Source: Blastococcus sp. CT_GayMR19 (GTDB taxonomy: Bacteria; Actinomycetota; Actinomycetes; Mycobacteriales; Geodermatophilaceae). Taken from it: 64,000 bases of DNA. Shown piece by piece: positions 35,414 to 43,787 of this stretch. Positions within the stretch are counted from its first letter, which is position 1, and each line of letters opens with the position of its first letter. The stretch covers positions 186,001 to 250,000 of the forward strand of contig NZ_SPQL01000001.1 in the NCBI RefSeq assembly GCF_004570385.1, given 5' to 3'. The position numbers and the translations under genes are program-made. The notes beneath the pieces are model-generated. The model saw only the letters and a program-made list of their open reading frames with translations. It did not search any database and was not told the origin of the DNA.

Positions 35414-35674
35414 TCAGCCGCCGAGCGTGGCCTGCAGGTCCTCCCGCGGGGTCACCCGCAGCGCCCGGAACGGTAGACCGCCGTCCCCGGGCTCGGTCCA
35501 CTCGAACTCGACCACCTGGCCGGCACGCAGCGCGCCGGCACCGACGGTGCTGTGGACCACCACCGAGCGGTCCGCCCAGCAGCCGCCGGGAACCTCCGGG
35601 GCCTCGATGACCGCTGCCCCGCGGTCGTCGTCCCACCGCACCACGGTGCCGATCGTCGTGCCGCTCGCCGCCAC
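35414..35674 (-). CDS. small cold-shock-domain-like protein
   Basis: An 86-residue protein with the pattern of an OB-fold cold-shock domain: GTVVRWDDDRGAAVIEAPE (strands 1–2), VVVHSTVGAGALRAGQVVEF (strands 3–4) and FRALRVTP. The RNA-binding aromatics of CspA (FGFI, VFVHFS) are mostly replaced, so it is a divergent copy. GTG 35674 has GGGGAG about 10 bases upstream; TTG 35710 would add 12 residues. It follows a GGDEF gene on the same strand after about 50 bp, possibly co-transcribed. Confidence 0.65.
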   Translation of the reverse strand: MAASGTTIGTVVRWDDDRGAAVIEAPEVPGGCWADRSVVVHSTVGAGALRAGQVVEFEWTEPGDGGLPFRALRVTPREDLQATLGG

Positions 35675-35726
35675 GTCGGCCAGGCTCCCCGCGGCAACGG
35701 TGCGGATCAAGCGGGCCGCGCGTGGC

Positions 35727-36908
35727 TCAGAAGGCCATCGCGGTGACGCGGTTGCCGCCGGCCGTCTTCGACCGGTACATGGCGGCGTCCGCCCGGTGCA
35801 GGAGGTCCTGGACGTCGTCGCCCGGCTGGACCTCGGCCACGCCGACACTGGCGGTCACCCCGGTCGCGCCGCCCACGCAGGCGACCGCCTCCCGGATCCG
35901 CTCGGCCAGCATCTCGCCGGAGAAGCTGACGGAGACGTCGGCCAGGACGGCGAACTCGTCGCCGCCGAGGCGCGCTACGGTGTCGGTCTCCCGCACCGCC
36001 CGGCCGAGGGCGGCCGCGATCGCCTGGAGGGCGGCGTCACCGGCCGCGTGTCCGCCGGCGTCGTTCACGGCCTTGAAGCCGTCGAGGTCGACGAGGCAGA
36101 CCACGGTCGGGTGCCCCCAGGCTGCCTCGGTCACGGCCGCGGCGACGCGGTCGAGGAAAGCGCGGCGGTTGGGGATGCCGGTCAGGGAGTCGGTCGCGGC
36201 GAGGGACTCCTGCAGGCGGATCAGCGCGACCTGCCGGTCGTAGGCGGCCCACGAGGCCGCCGTCGACATCGCGCAGATCATCGTGAAGGCGAGCATGACC
36301 GTCAGGAAGAACATGCCGGACATGGACGGGTCGGGCAGCGCCACGAAGATCAGGTATCCGGCACTCATCATGCCGCCCATGGCCACGACCCCGCACGGGG
36401 AGTAGGCGGCCGCCAGATAGCCCAGCGTGAGGAACAGCAGCGCGTCGAGCGGACTGGACGCGCCCCCGTCCAGCCGCGTGGCCACGAGGACGACGGCGGC
36501 CGTTGCGATGCTCCAGACGTAGAACATGGTGGGCCCTCGACGATCGCCCATCATCGCCGCAAGGGGCAGCAGGAGCAGCAGCGGGCAGCACAGCATGGTG
36601 ACCGCGGCCATGGCCAGGAGGACGGGGTGGTGCCGGCCCGGGCTGGTGGTCACCAGGGCGTAGACGATGACCGACAGCGCCGCGACCTCGGTGAGCAACA
36701 CGCCGTTGCGCACGTGCCGCACCCAGTGGGCCACCCGGTCGTCGTCCCCGGCGAGTGGGCGGTACAGCCCGGCCCGCAGCGCGGACACCAGCCGGCGGGC
36801 AGCGCCCGGCCGGTGTGTCTCGCGCAGGGGGGCTGCGCGGCGGTCCTCAGCCGCTCGATCACTCACCTTGTTGCGATCGGCGCCCCGCCGGGGGTGCTTG
36901 ATGCGCAC
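35727..36908 (-). CDS. membrane GGDEF diguanylate cyclase
   Basis: A 393-residue protein with about six hydrophobic segments (about residues 68–225) and a C-terminal GGDEF domain. The active site is ARLGGDEFAVL, preceded by the inhibitory I-site RETD five residues before GGDEF, so c-di-GMP feedback is likely. DLDGFKAVND and HAAGDAALQAI are typical. There is no EAL domain, so it should only make c-di-GMP. The start is uncertain: GTG 36908 lies inside a short inverted repeat (36908–36927), and GTG 36866 is an alternative. Confidence 0.9.
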   Translation of the reverse strand: MRIKHPRRGADRNKVSDRAAEDRRAAPLRETHRPGAARRLVSALRAGLYRPLAGDDDRVAHWVRHVRNGVLLTEVAALSVIVYALVTTSPGRHHPVLLAMAAVTMLCCPLLLLLPLAAMMGDRRGPTMFYVWSIATAAVVLVATRLDGGASSPLDALLFLTLGYLAAAYSPCGVVAMGGMMSAGYLIFVALPDPSMSGMFFLTVMLAFTMICAMSTAASWAAYDRQVALIRLQESLAATDSLTGIPNRRAFLDRVAAAVTEAAWGHPTVVCLVDLDGFKAVNDAGGHAAGDAALQAIAAALGRAVRETDTVARLGGDEFAVLADVSVSFSGEMLAERIREAVACVGGATGVTASVGVAEVQPGDDVQDLLHRADAAMYRSKTAGGNRVTAMAF

Positions 36909-37018
36909 CTCACCCGGCGGGGTGAGGCCGCTTGCGAGCGGCCGGACGGCGTGCGGGGGAACACACGCCTGCTCTGCCGGAAGCCGGGTAGGGCGCAGGC
37001 GTGGGACGACACCAGGGC

Positions 37019-37894
37019 ATGGCGGATGCGGGACGCGACCAGGTCAGCGGGATGGTGCTCGGGGCGTGGGACGCCTTCTTGGACCAGGTGGCCGCGGTGG
37101 ACCTCGAGCGGTCGTCCCGGCTGCCCGGCTGGCGGGCGCACGAGATCGCCGTGCACCTCGGCTGCTGGGACGACCACACGGCGCTGGCCGATCTGATCGC
37201 GTCGGCCCGCTCCGGCGGCGCGGGCCCGCAGCCGGACGTCGACGCCGTCAACGCGCGCGTCACCGCGGCGCACCGGAGCGCGTCCCGGGACGAGGTCCTC
37301 GCCGCCCTGCGCCGCAACCGGGACGCGACCGCGCGCTACCTGAAGGAGGAGCCGGTCGAGCTCGACACGACGCCGACGGTCTCGGTGGTGGGCCGGCTCC
37401 CCCTGCTCAGCGTCGTCCTGGGTCAGGCCTACGAGCTCGCCGTGCACGGTCTCGACCTCGTCTCGTGCGGCGCCGAGCCTCCACCCCCCGAGGTGCTGCA
37501 GTCGGGACTGGCCGCTCTGGTCGACGTGACGGGCGCGCTGGCGGCCTCCTGCGACATCACCGGCGGCGTCACCCTGGCGACGCCGGAGGGCGGCTGGGCC
37601 TTCGCAGCGGACGGCGCCGGCTGGACGGTGCGCGGCGTACCCGCGGGATCGTTCTCCGGTCCGGCGGTCGAGGCGTCCGCTCCGTTGCTGCTCGAGGCCG
37701 CCTCCGGCCGGATCAACCCGCTGCCCGCCGCCGCCACCCGCCGCCTGCGGGTGCACGACGTCGCGGGCCTGCTCCGGCTCGCGCCGATCGTGCAGAAGGT
37801 GCCGGGGATCCCCGGCGGGCCCCTCCTCCAGCTCGCCGCGCGGACCATGGGCGGGGCAGGCGGGGTGCTGGGCCGGCTCTTCGGCCGGGGTTAG
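37019..37894 (+). CDS. maleylpyruvate isomerase-like (DinB/MDMPI) protein
   Basis: A 291-residue protein of the mycothiol-dependent maleylpyruvate isomerase N-terminal family, a DinB-like four-helix bundle. WRAHEIAVHLGCWDDHTALADL contains the usual metal-ligand His before a conserved Trp, and GQAYELAVHGLDL has the second His. The C-terminal half resembles the SCP2-like MDMPI-C domain. The ATG at 37019 was chosen over a GTG six codons upstream. The family includes mycothiol S-transferases; the exact reaction is unknown. It converges with the VTT gene, the stops overlapping. Confidence 0.75.
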   Translation: MADAGRDQVSGMVLGAWDAFLDQVAAVDLERSSRLPGWRAHEIAVHLGCWDDHTALADLIASARSGGAGPQPDVDAVNARVTAAHRSASRDEVLAALRRNRDATARYLKEEPVELDTTPTVSVVGRLPLLSVVLGQAYELAVHGLDLVSCGAEPPPPEVLQSGLAALVDVTGALAASCDITGGVTLATPEGGWAFAADGAGWTVRGVPAGSFSGPAVEASAPLLLEAASGRINPLPAAATRRLRVHDVAGLLRLAPIVQKVPGIPGGPLLQLAARTMGGAGGVLGRLFGRG

Positions 37895-38565
37895 CCGCCG
37901 GGCGCCGGCACTGCGCGCTGCCGTCGGCGCCACACACCGGCGGCGAGGGCGGCGAGGACGATGGCCGCAGCGAGCAGCGGGACGACGGTCAGCGGGGTGG
38001 CCCGGGCGACGACGGCGCCGGCGGAGGCGCCGATGCCGACCTGGACCAGGGTGCTCGGGATCAGGCCGAGAGCGGTGCCGGCGACGTAGGGCGGCCAGCG
38101 GATCGCGGTCAGCCCGGCTCCGTAGCTGAGGACGACGAACGGCACGATCGGCAGCAGCCGCCCGGCCAGGACGGCGACGAAGCCCCGGCGGGCCATCAGC
38201 TCGTCGACCCGGCCGAGCCGCGGACCGGCCAGACGGGTCGCCGCCGCGCGGCCGAGGGTCCGGCTCAGGCCGAACGCGGCCAGCGCCGCGAGCAGCCCAC
38301 CGGCGAGCGCGACGGCGAGACCCGGTCCGAAGCCGGCCACCACGCCCACGAGCACCGAGAGGGCCGACCGGGGAACCGGCGCGAGCAACACCACGGCCAG
38401 CCCGAGCACCATCGCCGTCCACCCCGCTCCCCCGGCCCCGTCGACCCAGGCGCGGACCTCGTCGACGTCGGGCAGGTCGAGCACCAGCGCGAGGACGCCG
38501 CCGAGCGCCAGGAGGACACCGAGCGCCGCGGCCCGCAGCCACGTCCTGTCCCCCGTCGTCCGCAC
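37891..38565 (-). CDS. TVP38/TMEM64 (VTT-domain) membrane protein
   Basis: A 224-residue integral membrane protein of the VTT/DedA-related family. About six hydrophobic segments are visible. The conserved core is VPRSALSVLVGVVAGFGPGL and later GRLLPIVPFVVLSYGAGL, the re-entrant-loop motifs of this family. Relatives take part in lipid scrambling or envelope homeostasis. The basic tail is cytoplasmic. It lies between the MDMPI-like gene and the M23 peptidase without evident operon links. Confidence 0.85.
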   Translation of the reverse strand: MRTTGDRTWLRAAALGVLLALGGVLALVLDLPDVDEVRAWVDGAGGAGWTAMVLGLAVVLLAPVPRSALSVLVGVVAGFGPGLAVALAGGLLAALAAFGLSRTLGRAAATRLAGPRLGRVDELMARRGFVAVLAGRLLPIVPFVVLSYGAGLTAIRWPPYVAGTALGLIPSTLVQVGIGASAGAVVARATPLTVVPLLAAAIVLAALAAGVWRRRQRAVPAPGG

Positions 38566-38594
38566 GGCCCCATGGTGCGCGACGGCGTCCGTGA

Positions 38595-39806
38595 TCAGCA
38601 GCTGCCGAGCGAGATGCCGCGGGAATCGAGCCAGGGCGTCGGGTTGATCCGGTTGGCGTACAGGCCGCCGGTGTGCACCTCGAAGTGCAGGTGCGGGCCG
38701 GTGGACTGGCCGCGGTTGCCGACCTCGGCGATCTGCTGGCCGGCGACGACCACCTGACCCGGGGCCACGAAGAACTGGTTCACGTGGCCGTAGAGGGTGA
38801 TCGTCCCGTCACGGTGCTGGACGTAGACGGCCAGGCCGAACCCGCTGGCCGGTCCCGCGTCGAGGACGATGCCGTCCTCCGGCGCGAAGACGGGCGTGCC
38901 GATGGGGGCGGCGATGTCGACGCCGGCGTGCAGGGTTCCCCAGCGCGAGCCGTAGCAGGAGGTGACCTGGCCCTGCGTGGGGGCGACGGCGCCATTGGCG
39001 GCCGAGATCAGGGCCACCGCCTGCTTGGCCTGCTCCCGGTCCGCCCACGTCGCTGCGGGATCGGGCGCGCCCCGGAGCTCGAGCAGCCGGATCTCGGCGT
39101 CACGCAGCTGCTGGTCGAGGACGGCCTTCTCAGCGGCCAGGGCGTCGTAGGTGCCCTGCGCGGCCGCCAGCTGCGCGTCCGCGGTGGCCGCGGCCTGGCC
39201 GGCGGCTCGGGCGGCTCGGTCCTGTTCGGCGAGGGCGACGCGAGCCGCGAGGTCGACCCGCGCCTCCAGCGCCTCGACGTCCTCCAGCTCCGCGAGCTGC
39301 TCGCTGCGCTCCTCCCCCAGGACCTCCAGCGTGGCGGCCTGCTGCAGCACCTCGGTGGGGCTGTCGGCGTCCAGTAGCAGCGAGACGTCGCCGAAGGAGT
39401 CGCCGCTGCCCATGTAGGCCTCGCGGCCGAGGTCGGCGATGTTCTCCTGCGTCCGGTGGACCTCGCGGCGGACGGCGGCCAGCTCGGCCGCCGTCGCCTC
39501 TGCCTCGGACTCGGCCGTCGCCAGGGCTGCCTGGGCGGCGAGGGCGGCGCCGCTGGCGGCTTCCGCCTCGATGGTCATGCGCTGGAGGGTGGCCTCGGCC
39601 TCGGTGACGCGGGCCTGGATGGCGGCGACCTCGGCGACGGCCGCGGCGTGCGCGGACCGCGGATCGTCGCCGGCCGGGGCGGCATGAGCGGCGGAGGCCG
39701 CGAGCAGGACGCCGGCGAACAGGCCGGCGGCGAGGACCGTCCGGGTGCGGCTGGTCGTACGGGGCGGATGGGCGGGGTCCAGCAACTGATGGCGCAGGGT
39801 CGCCAA
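38595..39806 (-). CDS. secreted M23 peptidoglycan endopeptidase with coiled coil
   Basis: A 403-residue cell-wall hydrolase. The signal peptide ends ASAAHA. A long Ala/Glu coiled coil (about residues 60–255) is followed by an M23 domain with zinc ligands H293 and D297 (LHAGVD) and the HLHFE motif (H372, H374). All are intact, so it should cut peptide cross-links outside the cell. TTG 39806 is the likely start: no in-frame ATG or GTG lies between the riboswitch and the signal peptide, and GGAG is upstream. A c-di-AMP riboswitch precedes it by about 20 bases. Confidence 0.9.
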   Translation of the reverse strand: MATLRHQLLDPAHPPRTTSRTRTVLAAGLFAGVLLAASAAHAAPAGDDPRSAHAAAVAEVAAIQARVTEAEATLQRMTIEAEAASGAALAAQAALATAESEAEATAAELAAVRREVHRTQENIADLGREAYMGSGDSFGDVSLLLDADSPTEVLQQAATLEVLGEERSEQLAELEDVEALEARVDLAARVALAEQDRAARAAGQAAATADAQLAAAQGTYDALAAEKAVLDQQLRDAEIRLLELRGAPDPAATWADREQAKQAVALISAANGAVAPTQGQVTSCYGSRWGTLHAGVDIAAPIGTPVFAPEDGIVLDAGPASGFGLAVYVQHRDGTITLYGHVNQFFVAPGQVVVAGQQIAEVGNRGQSTGPHLHFEVHTGGLYANRINPTPWLDSRGISLGSC

Positions 39807-39826
39807 GGCGACGCGTCTCCATTCCT

Positions 39827-39975
39827 TGCGACCGCCTACCGGGTTAGCTGACGGGTTCGGGCCGGAAGGTGCCCTACCTGTCTGCGGCCCCGTGCGCAGA
39901 CACGATTCACCCCAGGGGATCCATGGGTCCCCGGTCCGCGTGGCCATCCGGCGACGCGGTTCGGCGGGGCCCGGG
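39827..39975 (-). ncRNA. c-di-AMP (ydaO–yuaA) riboswitch
   Basis: The minus strand carries the ydaO consensus in order: CGCCGAACC, CGGGGACCCA, CTGGGGTGAATCG, then GCCCGAACCC, GTCAGCTAACCCGG and TAGGCGG. Between them are helices such as TGTCTGCG/CGCAGACA. This aptamer class binds c-di-AMP and usually turns genes off; in actinobacteria it commonly precedes cell-wall hydrolases, as here. It ends about 20 nt before the M23 start, leaving room for the GGAG ribosome site, so control could be on translation. Confidence 0.93.
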
Positions 39976-40173
39976 CGATGCCCTCGGGCTCGAGGGCGGG
40001 AACTCGTCCGGACCGCGGACGACGGTACGTGTGGCACAAGTGAATGTCACGACCAGATAACGGCCCGCAGGTCGGCCGGCCGGACGGTCGTCTCGGTCCG
40101 CTGTCAGGCCCTCACGCCGGCGCTGTCCGGCAGGCTCGGACGACGGGCCGGCGTCTGGCAGGCTGTCCGCGTC

Positions 40174-40250
40174 GGGGCGGTAGCTCAGCTGGTCAGAGCA
40201 TGGGACTCATAATCCCTGGGTCGTGGGTTCGAGCCCCACCCGCCCCACCA
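40174..40250 (+). tRNA. tRNA-Met (anticodon CAT)
   Basis: Acceptor GGGGCGG/CCGCCCC with encoded CCA, D arm AGCTCAGCTGGTCAGAGC, anticodon loop CTCATAA (CAT), and T arm GTGGGTTCGAGCCCCAC. The base pair at the top of the anticodon stem is T–T. It is the attachment site for two tandem elements: its 3' half recurs at 44829 and 52343. Confidence 0.93.
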
Positions 40251-40620
40251 CCGATCCTGAGCTGTGGTTTCGTCCTCGCAGACGGGACCGCGGTCGCCCA
40301 CATGGCCCGCAGGTGGGCACGAGGTGGGTACGTCGGCGCCAGTGGGCGCTCGGTGGGCACGCGCACGAGCGCGGCGGCCGGCTCGGCAGCCTCCCGCTCC
40401 ACGTCTTCGAACACCGACGTGTAGACCTGCTCCGTAATCGCCGTGGACGAGTGGCCGAGCATCTGGCTGGTGAGCTTCAGGTCCTTGGTCGCCCGATAGG
40501 TGAGGCTGGCGGCCAGGTGCCGCAGGTCGTGCAGCGGCACCGGCGGCAGTCCGGCGCGGATGACGAGCCGGTCGAACCGCTGGGAGGCGCTGTCGGGGAC
40601 GAGGACGGACCGGGACTGCT
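40193..40620 (-). pseudogene. tyrosine recombinase (integrase) C-terminal remnant
   Basis: On the minus strand an open frame carries only the C-terminal catalytic part of a phage-type integrase: LHDLRHLAASLTYRATKDL, then SQMLGHSSTAITEQVYTSV, with the conserved R, H and nucleophile Tyr visible. The N-terminal DNA-binding part is missing; the upstream sequence is IS debris. The frame reads into the tRNA-Met att site and stops there, as is normal for integrases next to attL. It is probably inactive and marks element 1. Confidence 0.85.
40204..40249 (+). repeat. attachment site (attL) inside tRNA-Met
   Basis: The 46 bp from GACTCAT to the terminal CCACC are repeated at 44829–44874 (44/46 identical) and 52343–52388 (42/46). 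Such 3'-end duplications are produced when an integrase uses a tRNA gene as its target and restores it. Confidence 0.85.
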
Positions 40621-40676
40621 GCAGGGCTGGTTGACACTCCATCTGTAGGACTTCGTCCTGCAGGAAGGATGTCGTT

Positions 40677-40757
40677 GTGCCCAAGAAGTTCCCGCCCGAG
40701 TTCAAGCGTGACGTCGTCCGGGTTGCCCGCCGCGGTGATCTGAGCCAGGCCGAGGTC
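40677..40757 (+). mobile_element. IS3-type transposase OrfA fragment
   Basis: A GTG begins VPKKFPPEFKRDVVRVARRG, the typical start of an IS3-family OrfA. Similarity ends after about 27 codons (LSQAEVSD) where the next scar begins. Only the N-terminus survives. Confidence 0.7.
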
Positions 40758-40868
40758 TCCGACGACGTCGGTGCGCCGCTTGATCTCCTTGTTCAGCCGT
40801 TTCAGCGGATTGGTCGACCAGATCTTCTTCCAGTGCGCGACCGGGGAAGGCGGTGACGGCGGCGCCAG
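40758..40868 (-). mobile_element. IS256-type transposase fragment
   Basis: The minus strand reads HWKKIWSTNPLKRLNKEIKR followed by RTDVVG, a motif specific to IS256/Mutator transposases. Preceding codons (VTAFP) are in another frame, so there is a frameshift as well as truncation. It ends just before the TSUP stop codon. Confidence 0.75.
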
Positions 40869-40871
40869 CGG

Positions 40872-41645
40872 TCACCCGAGCGGGCCGGCGGCTATCTGCA
40901 CGAGGATGCCGGCGGCGACCATGAAGACCAGGTAGGCGAACCAGCGCCGAAGCCGTGCAGTGTCCAGCCGGGAGGCGAGACGGCCGGCGGCCAGCGCGGT
41001 GACGACGGCGGCCGCGGTGAACGCAACGGTGACCGGTACGTCCAGGGATAGGTCGCCGGCGTGCGCGGCGAATCCGGCAGCGGAGTTGACCGTGACGATC
41101 AGCAGTGAGGTGCCGATCGCGGTCTCCATCGTCAGGCCCAACACGATCACCAAGACCGGGATGATGAGGAAGCCACCGCCGACGCCGAGCAGGCCGGTGA
41201 GGAACCCGACGACGAGCCCGCCGGCCAGGGTGCGCGGCAGGCAGCGGCGCCAGTTGACGCGGCCGCCGTCGGTGGCGCACGCGGCGCCGGTGGTGGGCTT
41301 GTCCGACAGCATCCGGATTCCGGCGCCGATCATCAGGGCGGCGAACAGGCCGAGGACAACCTCAGGTGGCAGGAGCCGGTTGACCGCGGCACCGGCGAAC
41401 GCGGTGGCGATGCCGGCTGCGCCGAACATCAGCGCGATCCGCCAGGCGATCTGGCCCTTGCGCAGCCGCGGTAGCAGCGCCACGAAGGCGGTGATCCCGA
41501 CGACGAGCAGCGACGTCGCGACCGCCTGCGGCAGGTCCTGCCCGGCGGCGTAGACCAGCGCCGGGACGGCAAGGATTGACCCGCCGCCGCCGAGCAGGCC
41601 AACCAGCGCGCCGATGACCAAGCCGAGAACGATCGCGACGGTCAC
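40872..41645 (-). CDS. TauE/SafE family permease of the persulfide operon
   Basis: A 257-residue TSUP membrane protein. The GTG start (VTVAIVLGLVIGALVGLLGG) overlaps the stop of the rhodanese gene (GTGA). The two glycine-rich repeats GLLGGGGSILAVPALVY and GLLGVGGGFLIIPVLVIVLG are the family hallmark, with about eight helices. In Staphylococcus aureus a tauE gene is part of the CstR regulon and exports sulfite or thiosulfate. The same gene set here supports export of sulfur oxyanions made by the enzymes upstream. It is the last gene of the operon. Confidence 0.88.
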   Translation of the reverse strand: MTVAIVLGLVIGALVGLLGGGGSILAVPALVYAAGQDLPQAVATSLLVVGITAFVALLPRLRKGQIAWRIALMFGAAGIATAFAGAAVNRLLPPEVVLGLFAALMIGAGIRMLSDKPTTGAACATDGGRVNWRRCLPRTLAGGLVVGFLTGLLGVGGGFLIIPVLVIVLGLTMETAIGTSLLIVTVNSAAGFAAHAGDLSLDVPVTVAFTAAAVVTALAAGRLASRLDTARLRRWFAYLVFMVAAGILVQIAAGPLG

Positions 41646-42244
41646 GCTGCGGCGCTGCCGGTCGCCTGAGGGGTCCGCAGGGCCTGCACCGCGTCGGGCA
41701 AGGTTACCGAGCGACCACCGCGGTTGTAGGGCAGCCGGGACAGCGCGGCGCCCATCGCGCAGGTGTCGGTGACCGCGGCCGTGGCAAGGCCGGCGCCGAT
41801 ACCGCCGGCGAGGAAGCGTGCCTTGGGGAAGCGGAGGCTGGCCAGGATGCTGGTCGCGACCACGCCGCCGGCGACCAGGCGGACCTGGCGCTCCAACGCC
41901 CACCTGGCCCGGCCGCGGCGGACGTCGGCGCCGGTGGCGGTGTGCGCGGTGACTCCCCCGTCGAGCACCGAGATCTGCTCGGCGCCGGCCAGGGCCAGCG
42001 CGGTGTAGGCGGTCCGTGCACGGGTGCCGGCCTGGCAGACCAGCACGACCGGGCCGTCGAACTCGGCGGCCAGGTCGGTGGCGTGCTGCTGGACCAGCGG
42101 GAGCGGGATGTTGATCGAGCCGGGGATGTGTGCGGCCTCGTACTCGGCCGGGGTGCGCACATCGACCACGGTCGGCGTGATGTCGCCGGCGAGCCGGTCG
42201 GTCAGATCGGCCGGGGTGATCAGGTCGGTGGTGCGGGGGTTCAC
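41642..42244 (-). CDS. rhodanese with C-terminal DUF2892 membrane domain
   Basis: A 200-residue protein. Residues about 5–105 are a rhodanese domain (VVDVRTPAEYEAAHIPGS) with active Cys70 in LVCQAGTRA. Then come two hydrophobic helices with a Cys-containing motif (DTCAMGAALSRLPYN), the DUF2892 module that often follows a rhodanese (as in YgaP). It would accept and hand on sulfane sulfur at the membrane. The start at GTG 42244 gives VNPRTTDLITP. It overlaps the permease gene and follows the MBL gene by about 100 bp. Confidence 0.88.
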   Translation of the reverse strand: MNPRTTDLITPADLTDRLAGDITPTVVDVRTPAEYEAAHIPGSINIPLPLVQQHATDLAAEFDGPVVLVCQAGTRARTAYTALALAGAEQISVLDGGVTAHTATGADVRRGRARWALERQVRLVAGGVVATSILASLRFPKARFLAGGIGAGLATAAVTDTCAMGAALSRLPYNRGGRSVTLPDAVQALRTPQATGSAAA

Positions 42245-42348
42245 GGGGAGGTCGTCCTCTGCGTCGGTTGCTGGGAGTGCCGCGGGCAGGCGGGAGCCGG
42301 CGGCCACCGGGGCGGGGGCACCCGGTGGCCGCCGGGGTCTGGGAAGGG

Positions 42349-43728
42349 TCAGACGGTGGCGGGCTGAGCGTGCAGGCCGACGGCGGCCGCGCCGGTGTCG
42401 GGGTCGCCGTAGCCGCCGTTGACCAGCACCGGGCTGAGGCCGGCGCGGGCGAGCATCGAGGCGGCGATGGAGGCGCGGTAGCCGGAACCGCAGTACACCC
42501 ACACCTCGCCGGCCGGCACCTCGTCGAGGCGATCGGTCAGCTCGTGGATCGGGATGTGCAGCGAGCCGGGCACCCCACCCCCGGCGCGCTCGTCGTCGCG
42601 GCGGGCGTCGAGCACCACCAGGTCGGGGTCGGCGGCCATCGCCGCGGCCAGGCCGGCGAAGTCGCTGACCGGGTAGGAGGTCAGCCCGCGGCCGGCGGCC
42701 AGGGCCTCGGGGCTGCCGATCGCGGCGCCGGCGAGCCGGTCGATGCCGATGCGGACCAGTTCGCGGCGTGCGTCGGCGACCTGCTGCTCGGCCTCCCCGA
42801 TCAGGGTGATGGGCGCGCCCCACGGGATGAGCCAGCCGACGTAGGTGACGAAGTTGGCGATCGCCAGCTCGAAGTTCAGCGCGCCGGGCAGGTGCCCGGC
42901 GGCGAACGCGGTGCGGCTGCGCAGGTCGATCACCCACTCGCCGGCGACCAGGCGACCGGCCAGCTCGGTGGGGTCCATGTCCCGCGGTGGGGACAGGTCG
43001 ACGTGCGTTGGGCCTGCGGCGTTGGCCGGGCCCATGTGGGCGTACCAGGCCGGGATCGCGGTGAGGCCGGCGATCAGCTGGTCGACGAAGGCCTGCTCGT
43101 CCTGGGTCAGCGCCGGGTTCACCCGCGCCTGCTCGCCGACGGTGGAGGAGTCTCCGCTGGTCGGGGTGGCCGAGCAGAAGCTGCCGAACCCGTGGGTGGG
43201 GAACACCGGGGTTCCGGCCGGCAGCTCGTCGGCGAGCCGCCGCACCGAGTGGTACTGGGCGTGGGCGAGCTCGTCGGTGTGCTCCGGTCCCACCAGGTCG
43301 GTGCGGCCGGTCGCCCCGTAGAGCATCGAGCCGCCGGTGAACACCGCCTGCACCTCGCTGTCCGCGTCGGTGAGCGCGTAGCTGACGTGGTGGTGGGTGT
43401 GCCCCGGGGTGTGCAACACACGGAACCGCATCGGACCGGCCGCGAGCACGTCGCCGTCCGCGGCCGGCACACGCTTGTAGGCGACCGTGTCCCCGGCCGG
43501 CACGGCGTAGTCGGCGCCGGCCCAGTGAGCCAGCTCCGGCCCGCCGGTGACGTAGTCGTTGTGGAGGTGGGTCTCCAGGACCAGCTGGACCTTCACGCCG
43601 CGTTCGGTGGCGAGGTCCACCACCCGGTCGATGTCGCGCTGCGGGTCGACGACGACGCCGACGCCGTCGGCGCTGACAAGGTAGCTGCGGTCGCCGAGGC
43701 CGGTTGTCTCGATGATGTCGATCTGCAT
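42349..43728 (-). CDS. MBL-fold persulfide dioxygenase fused to two rhodanese domains (CstB/BlhA-like)
   Basis: A 459-residue fusion. ATG 43728 follows GGAG. The N-terminal metallo-beta-lactamase domain has the metal motif THLHNDY (His54, His56, Asp58; the usual final His is Tyr59), later His in HTPGHTHHHVSY and an ETHE1-like THGFGSFC. It oxidises persulfide to sulfite. The first rhodanese (DLRSRTAFAAGHLPG) has no Cys (ITLIGEAEQ) and is probably structural. The second has Cys413 in VYCGSGYRAS and is likely active, as in S. aureus CstB. It supplies sulfite for the permease to export. Confidence 0.9.
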   Translation of the reverse strand: MQIDIIETTGLGDRSYLVSADGVGVVVDPQRDIDRVVDLATERGVKVQLVLETHLHNDYVTGGPELAHWAGADYAVPAGDTVAYKRVPAADGDVLAAGPMRFRVLHTPGHTHHHVSYALTDADSEVQAVFTGGSMLYGATGRTDLVGPEHTDELAHAQYHSVRRLADELPAGTPVFPTHGFGSFCSATPTSGDSSTVGEQARVNPALTQDEQAFVDQLIAGLTAIPAWYAHMGPANAAGPTHVDLSPPRDMDPTELAGRLVAGEWVIDLRSRTAFAAGHLPGALNFELAIANFVTYVGWLIPWGAPITLIGEAEQQVADARRELVRIGIDRLAGAAIGSPEALAAGRGLTSYPVSDFAGLAAAMAADPDLVVLDARRDDERAGGGVPGSLHIPIHELTDRLDEVPAGEVWVYCGSGYRASIAASMLARAGLSPVLVNGGYGDPDTGAAAVGLHAQPATV

Positions 43729-43787
43729 GAAGAACTCCTCCGTACGGTACGGGGCAGGGGTATTTTCAACTGAAATGAGAGCCGGGG

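Noticed and set aside
36908-36927. Inverted repeat CCTCACC…GGTGAGG at the GGDEF gene start, considered as an operator
   Set aside because: The arms are short and GC-rich and overlap an uncertain start codon. There is too little to call a regulatory site.
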